Positions 7,121 through 13,586 of a DNA stretch of 21,984 bases are shown one piece after another; positions within the stretch are counted from its first letter, which is position 1; every line of letters starts with the position of its first letter. The stretch lies in NCBI GenBank assembly GCA_038238555.1, contig JBBRXP010000095.1:1-21984 (forward strand), given 5' to 3'. The stretch is from JANNXQ01 sp038238555. Its GTDB lineage: Bacteria; Verrucomicrobiota; Verrucomicrobiia; Chthoniobacterales; Chthoniobacteraceae. The notes below the pieces were generated by a model. It was given only the letters and a program-made list of their open reading frames with translations, made no database searches and was not told the origin of the DNA. The position numbers and the translations under genes were made by a program.

Positions 7121-8400
7121 TCGGGGAGTGGTTGGCCTTTGGTCTCCGGCAGAAAGGCGAGCACGATGAGGCCGAAGAGAAAGAGCGTGCCGAGCAGCGT
7201 GACGGCGAAGGGCAGCGTCATTCCCGGCAGCGCCTTGAGCCAGCCGGAGAAGACGAGCATCGAGGCGGCGAGAAGGCGTCCGCCATTGAAGCAAAACCCG
7301 GCGCCGGTCGCGCGGAGATGGTTTGGAAAGAGCTCGGGAAAATAGACGGCGTAACCCGCGTGGATGGACATCGCGAAGAAACCGAACGCGGGTAGCAGGA
7401 GGAGCAGTTGCCCGTAAGTGTGTGGCGCGAAACAGACGATCGGCACAACGAGTAACGCGATCACGTGGACGAACATGAAGGTGTGTCTTCTCCCGAATCG
7501 CGCCGCGAGCGGGCCGAAGCTCAACATGCCGAGCGCGCCGCCCGCGGTCTGCACAAAGCCGTAGGCAAACTTCGCCTTGCTCGCCGCTTCGGCGGGAGGC
7601 GTGCCGTGGCGCAGCAGGAAGTCTTTGGCCAAATCCTGACCCGCGACCACCACGCCCCAAAAAGTGCCGAGTCCGACGGCGGCGAGCGCCATGCCGAGCA
7701 GCGCGCGCCTGCGCCAGCGCGGATCGCCGAGCAGATCGCGGAAGCTGCCCATCTGTTTCTTTTCTGCCGCCGCCTTTTTCCATGAATCCGGCTCATGCAC
7801 GCTGGCGCGCACCCAGAGCGTGAGGAGCGCCGGGCCGACGCCGATGAGGTAAGCCCAGCGCCAGTTTGCGCCGACCCACAAGCCGGCAAGCGCCGCGAGC
7901 CAACTCCCGGCCGCGCTCGTGGCGTGAAAGATTCCCGAGGCGTGGGCGCGGGCGCGCGTGGGAAAAACTTCGGCCACGAGGGCCGCGGCCACGGCCCATT
8001 CGCCGCCCACGCCCATCGCGACCAGAAAGCGCAGCGCGGCGACCTGCCAGAGCGAGCTGGCAAAGAAAGTGAGGCCCGAAAAAATCGAGTAGAAAAGAAT
8101 GGTGACGACCATCGTGGGCCGGCGCCCCCAGCGATCCGCGAGCGAGCCAAAGAGCACGCCGCCCAGCGTTCCGCCGACGAGAAAGACGCCGAGAAAAATG
8201 TCGCCCCACTGCTTCACCGCCGGGTCGCCCGTGCCGACTTGCAAAATGTCGGCGAGCAGATCGGCGCGCGTGAGATTGAAAAGCTGCCCCTCGAAGGCAT
8301 CGAACACCCAGCCGATCGAAGCGATGGTGAGCACGAGCCACTCGTATGCAGTGACGCCGGAATACCACGGAATCTTCGAAGGCTCGGAGTGGGCTTGCAT
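7117..8400 (-). CDS. MFS transporter (sugar or organic acid:H+ symporter type)
   Basis: This is a 427-residue, 12-helix major facilitator. The first helix contains GWVFDAFEGQLFNL (30-43), like the D-F-D region of the aromatic acid and sialate symporter subfamilies. Motif A GSLADRWGRRPT (85-96) lies in the loop between helices 2 and 3, and a partial copy, GPLAARFGRRHT, marks the second half. The protein ends PETKGQPLPE, similar to the PETKG signature of sugar porters. It should import a small sugar or acid across the inner membrane and is coupled to the isomerase-like gene by an ATGA overlap. Nine A residues precede the ATG on the coding strand and no Shine-Dalgarno is present. The gap upstream is filled by repeat copy B, so it may or may not share the sulfatase transcript. 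Confidence 0.92.
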   Translation of the reverse strand: MQAHSEPSKIPWYSGVTAYEWLVLTIASIGWVFDAFEGQLFNLTRADLLADILQVGTGDPAVKQWGDIFLGVFLVGGTLGGVLFGSLADRWGRRPTMVVTILFYSIFSGLTFFASSLWQVAALRFLVAMGVGGEWAVAAALVAEVFPTRARAHASGIFHATSAAGSWLAALAGLWVGANWRWAYLIGVGPALLTLWVRASVHEPDSWKKAAAEKKQMGSFRDLLGDPRWRRRALLGMALAAVGLGTFWGVVVAGQDLAKDFLLRHGTPPAEAASKAKFAYGFVQTAGGALGMLSFGPLAARFGRRHTFMFVHVIALLVVPIVCFAPHTYGQLLLLLPAFGFFAMSIHAGYAVYFPELFPNHLRATGAGFCFNGGRLLAASMLVFSGWLKALPGMTLPFAVTLLGTLFLFGLIVLAFLPETKGQPLPE

Positions 8401-8423
8401 TTTTTTTTAGAAATGAAGGAGGC

Positions 8424-8596
8424 GGAACTCCGGGGAGCGCACGCCTCCGGCGTGCCGGTGCCGGCGTCCCGCCGGCACGGACTTTCGTGCGCGCTCTTTC
8501 TGAAACAGGAGATCGCCCCGGAGAGAACGCCGCAGGAAGTCCGTTTCGGCGGGAGGCCGAAACCAGCACGCCAGAGGCGTGCGCTCCCCGGAATCC
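8424..8596. repeat. MITE-like inverted-repeat element, copy B
   Basis: This element has near-perfect ~55-bp terminal inverted repeats. The left arm starts CCGGGGAGCGCACGCCTCCG at 8430 and the right arm ends CGTGCGCTCCCCGG at 8591. Each arm holds two internal hairpins, GCACGCC-TCC-GGCGTGC and GTGCCGGC...GCCGGCAC on the left, with matching TTTCGGC...GCCGAAA on the right, so the whole would fold as a cruciform. It carries no transposase frame. It fills the gap between the sulfatase stop and the MFS start. Copy A lies 2.4 kb away at the other end of the MFS/isomerase pair. Confidence 0.8.
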
Positions 8597-8622
8597 GCGG
8601 GGTCGCATTTCTCCATCACGCG

Positions 8623-10227
8623 CTAATCCTTGATGTCCTGTCCCCAGGCGGTGTGGTCGGGGCCGGGCCAATCATCGACGAAGGCGCGCGCAGCCCAGGC
8701 GGTCCAGGCGGCTTCGAGGCGCGAGGCGATCTCGGGATGATCGGCGAAGACGTTGTGCTGCTCGGTGCGATCGGCGGCGAGGTCGTAAAGTTCCCACGGG
8801 CCGCGCCATTTTTGCACAAGCTTCCACGCGCCGTCGCGCACGGCTTTGTTGCCTTCGTGCTCCCAAAAAAGTGGTTGCGTGCGACCGAGCGGTTCGCCGG
8901 CAAAGGCGGGCCGCAGGCTCACGCCTTCCATTGGCAAGATCTCGTGGCCGTGAAATTGCGCGGGATATTTCGCGCCCGCGATATCGACGGCGGTGGCCAT
9001 GATGTCGATGAGATGCGCGGGCTGTTTTTCAAGGCTGCCGCGGCGCGCAGCGGGGATGCCGGCGGGCCAGTGCGCGATGAATGGCGAGCTGATGCCGCCT
9101 TCGTGCGTGAAGTGTTTGTAGCGGCGGAACGGCGTGTTCGCGAGCGTGGCCCAATTCATTCCGAGTTGGACGAAGGATTGCGGGCTGCCGATGGGGCCGT
9201 CGCCGCGTGTGACGCCGCCGGGCCCGCCTTCCGCGTTGCCGCCGTTGTCGCTCAGAAAAAGGAGGAGCGTGTCGTCGAGCAGGCCGCGTTCTTTCAACCC
9301 ATCGACGAGCAGGCCAGTGCTGCGGTCGAGGCTCTCGACCATCGCGGCATACACGGCCATGATTTGATCGAAACGCTCGCGCTGCTCCGTGGTGCGCGTG
9401 TCCCACGCCGGCGAATCTTCGGGCCGCGGCGCGAGCGGCCACTTCGCATCCACGATGCCCATCGCGATCTGCCGCGCGTGCCGCTCTTCGCGCAGGAGAT
9501 CCCAGCCCGCGAGATATTTGCCGCGATACTTGGCGATGACTTCCGCCGGCGCGCGCAACGGGAAATGCACGGCGCCTTGCGGCAGATAAAGGAAGAAAGG
9601 TTTCTTCTCCGCACGCGCCTCGTCGATGAACTTCAAGCCCCACGTCACGAAGAGATCCGTGGAATACCAATTGTGGCCGAGCTCCGGTGAATCCTTGGGA
9701 AGCTCGCGACCGTCGAGGTAAAGATTTTCCGTCCCCGGCTTGTCGAGTTCCTTGGGAAAATAGACTTCGCCGAAACGGGAATTGAGCGAGCGCATGAAGC
9801 CGCGCTCCCAAGGCGGCGTGCCGTTTTGCTGGCCGAGATGCCACTTGCCCGCCATCGCGGTGAAGTAGCCGGCCTCGCGCAACACCTCGGCGATCGTGAC
9901 GCAGCGCGGCAAAAGCTTTCCGTGAAAGCCGCGCGACTGCGGTTCGACTTTGCCGTCGAGCCAGCCCATGCCGGCCTGGTGCGAATACAAGCCGGTGAGC
10001 AGCGCCGCGCGCGTGGGACTGCACCGCGGCGTGTTGTAAAATTGCGCGAAGCGCACGCCGGCCGCGGCGAGGGCGTCGAGCCGGGGCGTGGGGATTTCGC
10101 TGCCGAAACAACCGATGTCTGAGAAGCCCATATCGTCGGCGAGGATGACCACGATGTTCGGCCGCACCGGCGCGGCGGCGGCGAGCGCGGGGAGAAACGT
10201 GAGCAGGAGGAGGAGGTTTTTGTTCAT
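8623..10227 (-). CDS. Secreted arylsulfatase-type sulfatase (Cys-type, formylglycine)
   Basis: This 534-residue type I sulfatase hydrolyses sulfate esters, probably on a polysaccharide or its fragments. A signal peptide (1-19, MNKNLLLLLTFLPALAAAA) sends it to the periplasm or outside. The active site is complete: Asp31-Asp32 bind calcium, Cys69 in CSPTR (69-73) is the residue converted to formylglycine, Arg73, Lys128 and His130 (AGKWHLG) contact the sulfate, and SDNGG near 325 supplies further metal ligands. Maturation needs a formylglycine-generating enzyme, not present in this window. I placed the start at ATG 10227 because of the signal peptide; the frame stays open further upstream but there it overlaps the Gfo/Idh gene, whose stop is 11 bases away. 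The order Gfo-sulfatase suggests one operon under the ROK-operator promoter. Confidence 0.95.
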   Translation of the reverse strand: MNKNLLLLLTFLPALAAAAPVRPNIVVILADDMGFSDIGCFGSEIPTPRLDALAAAGVRFAQFYNTPRCSPTRAALLTGLYSHQAGMGWLDGKVEPQSRGFHGKLLPRCVTIAEVLREAGYFTAMAGKWHLGQQNGTPPWERGFMRSLNSRFGEVYFPKELDKPGTENLYLDGRELPKDSPELGHNWYSTDLFVTWGLKFIDEARAEKKPFFLYLPQGAVHFPLRAPAEVIAKYRGKYLAGWDLLREERHARQIAMGIVDAKWPLAPRPEDSPAWDTRTTEQRERFDQIMAVYAAMVESLDRSTGLLVDGLKERGLLDDTLLLFLSDNGGNAEGGPGGVTRGDGPIGSPQSFVQLGMNWATLANTPFRRYKHFTHEGGISSPFIAHWPAGIPAARRGSLEKQPAHLIDIMATAVDIAGAKYPAQFHGHEILPMEGVSLRPAFAGEPLGRTQPLFWEHEGNKAVRDGAWKLVQKWRGPWELYDLAADRTEQHNVFADHPEIASRLEAAWTAWAARAFVDDWPGPDHTAWGQDIKD

Positions 10228-10238
10228 GGAATAACGCT

Positions 10239-11276
10239 TCAGAAAAGCACGATCGCGGCGGTGTCCACGGACTCCTGCGCCTTGAGGCACATGGCCACGG
10301 ACCACCTTCCATCCTCACCCGTCGCAGGCAGCGGCGCGCCGTGCTGGATGGCCGCGGCCACCGCGGAGATTTCGTCCACGAGTTCATAGACCTCGCCGCT
10401 CATTTTCGTGGGAATGTCGCGGGTGGTTTCACCGTCGTGATGTTTCAGCGAGAAGGTCGGCTGGAACGTGCGGTCCTGCGCGCCGCTCCAGCCCGCCCAC
10501 AGCGAGCCACCCGTGCCGGTGACTTTGGCGGTCTGATGATGCTCAAACGCGCCGAGCGTCTGCGAGATGACCGCGTAACCACCGCCGGGAAAATTCAGGA
10601 TCGCGCTGAAATTATCCTGCAATTCGGGGTGATCCGGCTGCCGTGAATTGGCGCGCGCATAGACCGAGACCGGCTCGCCTACGCGGGAGAAATACCAGCG
10701 GGCGAGATCGAAGAAATGAATCGGCTCCTCCAGGATCCAATTGCCCACGCGAGCGATATCGTAGCGCCAGCCGCCCGCGCCGGGCCGGTAGGGATTGCGC
10801 CAGAGATCGATGAGGGCGTAGAGCGGCTCGCCGATCGCGCCGGCGTCGATCATTTCCTTTGCCCGGCCCCACAACGCCGAGAGCCGCATCTCGTGGCCGA
10901 TGGCGAGCCGTCGGCCCTGCGCGCGGGCGAGCGCGATGAGGTCGTCGCACTGCGCGAGGGAAGGGGCCATCGGCTTTTCGAGCAGCAGATGCCTGCCCGC
11001 CTCGAGCACCGCGCGGCCCACCGGATGATGCAGATCGGTGGGCAGCACCACGTCCACCGCGTCGATGTCCGGCCGTGCGAGCAGCTCGCGCCAATCCGCA
11101 ACGACGACCGCTTCGGGATGCTGCGCGCGCGCGGCGGCCTGATTCTCCGGAGAGCGTGCGGCGATGGCGATGAGCTCCGCTTCGAGCGACTCCGCGATGG
11201 CGCGGGCGTGGTGGCTGCCCCACGCGCCGTAGCCGATGAGGCCGAATCGAGTTTTCCGGGAAGAGGGAGAAGCCAT
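10239..11276 (-). CDS. Gfo/Idh/MocA family NAD(P)-dependent sugar dehydrogenase
   Basis: This 345-residue cytoplasmic oxidoreductase starts with a Rossmann fold: FGLIGYGAWG (11-20) is the dinucleotide-binding GxGxxG loop, VVLPTDLHH lies at 76-84, and LLEKPMA (98-104) holds the family EKP motif with catalytic-type Lys101. WILEEPIHFFDLARW (180-194) supplies His187 and Asp190 of the GxxxDxxxH-like substrate region. Family members oxidise, reduce or epimerise sugars and inositols; the exact sugar cannot be told. It is the first gene after the operator-bearing promoter at 11290-11318 and sits 11 bases before the sulfatase start. A link to processing of the desulfated sugar is inferred from this operon. 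The start ATG 11276 leaves only about seven bases of leader. Confidence 0.92.
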   Translation of the reverse strand: MASPSSRKTRFGLIGYGAWGSHHARAIAESLEAELIAIAARSPENQAAARAQHPEAVVVADWRELLARPDIDAVDVVLPTDLHHPVGRAVLEAGRHLLLEKPMAPSLAQCDDLIALARAQGRRLAIGHEMRLSALWGRAKEMIDAGAIGEPLYALIDLWRNPYRPGAGGWRYDIARVGNWILEEPIHFFDLARWYFSRVGEPVSVYARANSRQPDHPELQDNFSAILNFPGGGYAVISQTLGAFEHHQTAKVTGTGGSLWAGWSGAQDRTFQPTFSLKHHDGETTRDIPTKMSGEVYELVDEISAVAAAIQHGAPLPATGEDGRWSVAMCLKAQESVDTAAIVLF

Positions 11277-11289
11277 GAACGAGGCGCGA

Positions 11290-11318
11290 CAGTTATTTCG
11301 ATTTCAAAATAACGGCAA
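11290..11318 (-). promoter_or_regulatory. Promoter with ROK operator upstream of the Gfo/sulfatase operon
   Basis: On the minus strand a -35-like TTGCCG (11318-11313), a 17-base spacer and a -10-like TAACTG (11295-11290) precede the Gfo/Idh start by 13 bases. The spacer holds a 22-bp palindrome at 11292-11313 with perfect seven-base half-sites GTTATTT and AAATAAC around an eight-base core that is identical to the one at the ROK repressor promoter. The match spans the whole spacer although the flanking DNA differs, which argues for a functional operator. Confidence 0.68.
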
Positions 11319-11336
11319 GCCTCTTTTCCGAGCCGG

Positions 11337-11849
11337 CTACCGCACCACGCCGAACTCTGCCCGGCGATTCTTTGCCCAGGCCGATTCGCCGCTGCCGGGG
11401 TCGGCGGCCATCTCCGAGCCGAAGCTCACGGTCTGGATGCGCGAGCCATTGGCGCCGGAGCGGATGAGCGCCTCGCGCACGGCTTGCGCGCGGCGTTCGC
11501 CGAGGCCGCGATTGTACTCCGGCGTGCCGCGTTCGTCGGTGAAGCCGGCGATGATCAGCGAATTGGGCGCGCTCTTCATGAAGGCGGCGACCTCGTCGAT
11601 CTTGCCGCGCTCGCCGGCGCTGATGCCGTAGCTGTCGAAGCCGAAATGCACGGGGCCAAATCGCTTCCGGTCCACGTTGTCGCCGAGGAAGGACACGCCT
11701 TCCTGCCGGTCAGCGAGCGGGATGCCATTGACGCTGTCGCCATCGGCACCGGCGCCGCCCGCGCCTTTTTTCCTGCTGCTCGCGCAGCTCGACAGCGAGG
11801 CGGCGAGGAGAGCGATGGCGGTGAGGCGGAGAAGGCGGGAGATGGTCAT
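11337..11849 (-). CDS. pal: Peptidoglycan-associated lipoprotein Pal (OmpA family)
   Basis: This 170-residue lipoprotein belongs to the Tol-Pal system that links the outer membrane to peptidoglycan during division. The signal ends in the lipobox LSSC with Cys22 as the lipidated residue. The OmpA-like domain covers roughly 75-170 and shows the hallmark TDERGTPEYNRGLGERRA, including the Asp and Arg that bind meso-diaminopimelate. I placed the start at ATG 11849 because it begins the signal peptide; the 32 codons that precede it in frame have no signal character. It lies downstream of tolB on the same strand, the standard order, but tolQ, tolR and tolA are not in the window. Its stop is 60 bases before the Gfo/Idh start. 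Confidence 0.93.
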   Translation of the reverse strand: MTISRLLRLTAIALLAASLSSCASSRKKGAGGAGADGDSVNGIPLADRQEGVSFLGDNVDRKRFGPVHFGFDSYGISAGERGKIDEVAAFMKSAPNSLIIAGFTDERGTPEYNRGLGERRAQAVREALIRSGANGSRIQTVSFGSEMAADPGSGESAWAKNRRAEFGVVR

Positions 11850-11904
11850 GGGAATGGTGGTTGGTTGTTCGTCAGCGCGCGGCGGAAGCGCAGAGGATGG
11901 AGAC

Positions 11905-11972
11905 AGAGGAATGGGGACAAAGGAATTTTTCTTAATCAAAAACAAAAAACTCCTTTGTGTCGTCCCTCCTCT
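11905..11972. repeat. Inverted repeat between tolB and pal
   Basis: The plus-strand arms are AGAGGAATGGGGACAAAGGA plus a T run (11905-11930) and A run plus CTCCTTTGTGTCGTCCCTCC plus TCT (11945-11972). They pair with a small bulge around an AT-rich loop. Seven T residues follow on the plus strand, so it looks like a rho-independent terminator in the wrong direction for tolB and pal. In the minus-strand message it would be a hairpin between the two cistrons. GGACAAAGGA resembles heptad repeats seen elsewhere in bacteria. Confidence 0.5.
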
Positions 11973-11996
11973 TTTTTTGAAATTGTATTGTCTGAT

Positions 11997-13124
11997 TTAG
12001 CGGGACCAGGCGGGCTCGGAAATCTTCCCGAGACCGCTCACCAGTGATGCGCGCTGCCCCGTCTGCGTATCAAGCAAAATGAGCGCGCTGCCCGTCGAGA
12101 AGAGGAGATGCCGCGAGTCCGCGCCCCACACCGGATCCTGGCCTTCGCCCACGATGCGCGTGCCGCCGCCCGCGAGATCGAGAATGGCGACCTGAAAGCC
12201 GCCACCGCCGCGCGTGTTGAAGGCGATTTTCTTTCCGTCAGGCGACCAATCCGGCTCGGTATTGTAGCTGTGTCCGGTCGCAAGCTGGCGCGGGCTGCCG
12301 CCACTGGCGGAGATGCGGTAGAGCAGGGGACTGCCGCGATCGTCGCTCGAATAAATGATCTCGCCGCCATCCGGCGACCACGTGGGCGAGCTCTCGACGC
12401 CGGGCGTGTGAGTGAGCCGCCGCGCGCCGCCGCCGCCGCTGCCGGTGATGTAAAGCTCGGGGTTGCCATCCTTGCTGAGCGTCACCGCGAGCCGGCCGCC
12501 ATCGGGGGAATACGCCGCGCCGGAATTGGTGCCAGGATATTTCATGATGCGATTGCGCGCGCCGCTGGCGATGCTGATCTCATACACATCGGCGTAACCA
12601 CTCTTGTAGCCCGTGTACACGAGCGAGCGTCCATCGGCGCTCAAGTGCGGCGCGACGCTGATGTTGGCGTCGCTCGTGAGCTGATGAACGTTCGAGCCAT
12701 CGGCATCGGCGGTGTACACTTCCTTGTGCCCGGTGCGCGTGGCGATGAAGGCGATGGTGGAATGCGCAATGCCTTTGTTGCCCGTGAGCGTCTCGACGAT
12801 CTCGTCGGCAAAGGCGTGGACTTTTCCTCGCGCCGATCCGCTGAAGGTGCGGCTGAGCACCGTCTTGCCGCCGCGATCGGTGACCTGCCCCGCCAGCGCG
12901 CCGCCGCTCGCTGCGCCGCTCGCGATGAAGGTGGCATTTGCCTGCGAGACCACCGCGAAGTAACCGGACATCGCGAGATCGTTCTGCAAGATTTTCGCCT
13001 CCGCCGCGGGTAGCCCGGCCACGGCGATATTGAGCTTGTCGCTCTTGCTCACGACGATGGTCGGCGCGTCCTGCGCGTGGACCAGCGAGCAGAGGAGGAG
13101 AGTGATGGCGAAGAATTTTTTCAT
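11997..13124 (-). CDS. tolB: Tol-Pal system translocation protein TolB
   Basis: This periplasmic protein has 375 residues, slightly short against the usual 400-450. The signal peptide is MKKFFAITLLLCSLVHAQ. A TolB N-terminal domain covers about 20-125, followed by a beta-propeller made of repeated WSPDG-type blades: LSADGRSLVYTG, YSPDGGRLAVT, WSPDGGEIIYSS, WSPDGKKIAFNT and a degenerate WGADSRHLLFST. TolB binds Pal and relays force from TolQRA. The frame remains open far upstream, but the signal peptide fixes the start at ATG 13124. It is the first minus-strand gene after the divergent region, with pal 147 bases downstream. An array of heptamers sits only 26 bases upstream of its start, where the promoter or leader would be expected. 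Confidence 0.93.
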   Translation of the reverse strand: MKKFFAITLLLCSLVHAQDAPTIVVSKSDKLNIAVAGLPAAEAKILQNDLAMSGYFAVVSQANATFIASGAASGGALAGQVTDRGGKTVLSRTFSGSARGKVHAFADEIVETLTGNKGIAHSTIAFIATRTGHKEVYTADADGSNVHQLTSDANISVAPHLSADGRSLVYTGYKSGYADVYEISIASGARNRIMKYPGTNSGAAYSPDGGRLAVTLSKDGNPELYITGSGGGGARRLTHTPGVESSPTWSPDGGEIIYSSDDRGSPLLYRISASGGSPRQLATGHSYNTEPDWSPDGKKIAFNTRGGGGFQVAILDLAGGGTRIVGEGQDPVWGADSRHLLFSTGSALILLDTQTGQRASLVSGLGKISEPAWSR

Positions 13125-13149
13125 GAAGGCGCGGAGTGTAAGGGCGGGG

Positions 13150-13205
13150 AATGACGAATGACGAATGACGAATGACGAATGACGAATGACGAATGACGAA
13201 TGACG
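13150..13205. repeat. Tandem heptamer array, eight exact AATGACG units
   Basis: Eight perfect copies of the seven-base unit AATGACG run without interruption between the tolB start and the isomerase remnant. There are no spacers, so it is not a CRISPR array. The same heptamer recurs inside the sigma factor gene at 15537-15571, and inverted at 15605-15632. It resembles the short tandemly repeated heptanucleotides known from cyanobacteria. Confidence 0.95.
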
Positions 13206-13312
13206 AGGGCGCAGACGTGGTCCAGATCGTAGTTGAGTTCGATCCCCGTCGAAGCCCGCGTCCTTCGCCAATTGCAGGCCTTCGCGCAGGTCATGCGCTC
13301 GGGTTACGGGAA
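13206..13312 (-). pseudogene. Frameshifted fragment of a sugar isomerase/epimerase-like gene
   Basis: Read on the minus strand, about 35 codons look like the start of a xylose isomerase-like TIM barrel. The first part reads LREGLQLAKDAGFDG; after removal of one G from a GGGG run near 13243-13246 it continues as IELNYDLDHVCAL. The 'AKDAGFDGIELN' segment is typical of the first beta-alpha unit of this superfamily. No start codon, catalytic region or continuation is present, and the fragment stops exactly where the heptamer array begins. I take it as the remains of a deleted gene. It is not a close copy of the intact isomerase-like gene in this window, whose matching segment reads IKAAGFAGVQ. 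Confidence 0.5.
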
Positions 13313-13586
13313 GGCCCAAAATTGATGGATTTGAGAGTCTCGTAACGCTTGGTCGCGCCGCGGCGCGTGTCGGATGTGGCCGCGTGCACTGGCTCGGTGT
13401 TCGGGGCTCATACAACGCATGATGGGTCGCGCGAAAATTCGCGACATTGCGAAGCTGTGCGCTGGAGAGGCGGCACTCCTGTCGCCTGTGCGCCCGCGCA
13501 CCAGCGAGTGTGAATCTGCAGTGAAGTAATACGAATGCTACGCCATAGCCAATAATCGACGATCGCCTACCTTGTGCACTGCCGCC
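13313..13586. other. Intergenic remainder between isomerase remnant and uvrC
   Basis: No convincing gene is seen here on either strand. It must contain the uvrC promoter. The one visible structure is an inverted repeat GTCGCG (13426-13431) and CGCGAC (13440-13445) around an eight-base AT-containing core, which could be a protein-binding site or chance. Confidence 0.4.

Noticed and set aside
7121..7783. Longer version of the isomerase-like gene
   Set aside because: The extra N-terminal part is an alternative frame within the MFS gene; the Tat signal at 7120 marks the real start.
7795..9690. Plus-strand open frame across the MFS/sulfatase junction
   Set aside because: It is antisense to two well-supported genes and the intervening repeat, with no domain.
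13150..13205. Possible CRISPR array
   Set aside because: The unit is seven bases, perfectly contiguous and without spacers, and no cas genes are present.
13426..13445. Palindrome GTCGCG...CGCGAC upstream of uvrC as an SOS/LexA box
   Set aside because: It does not match any LexA box I can name, and a single GC-rich inverted repeat is weak evidence.
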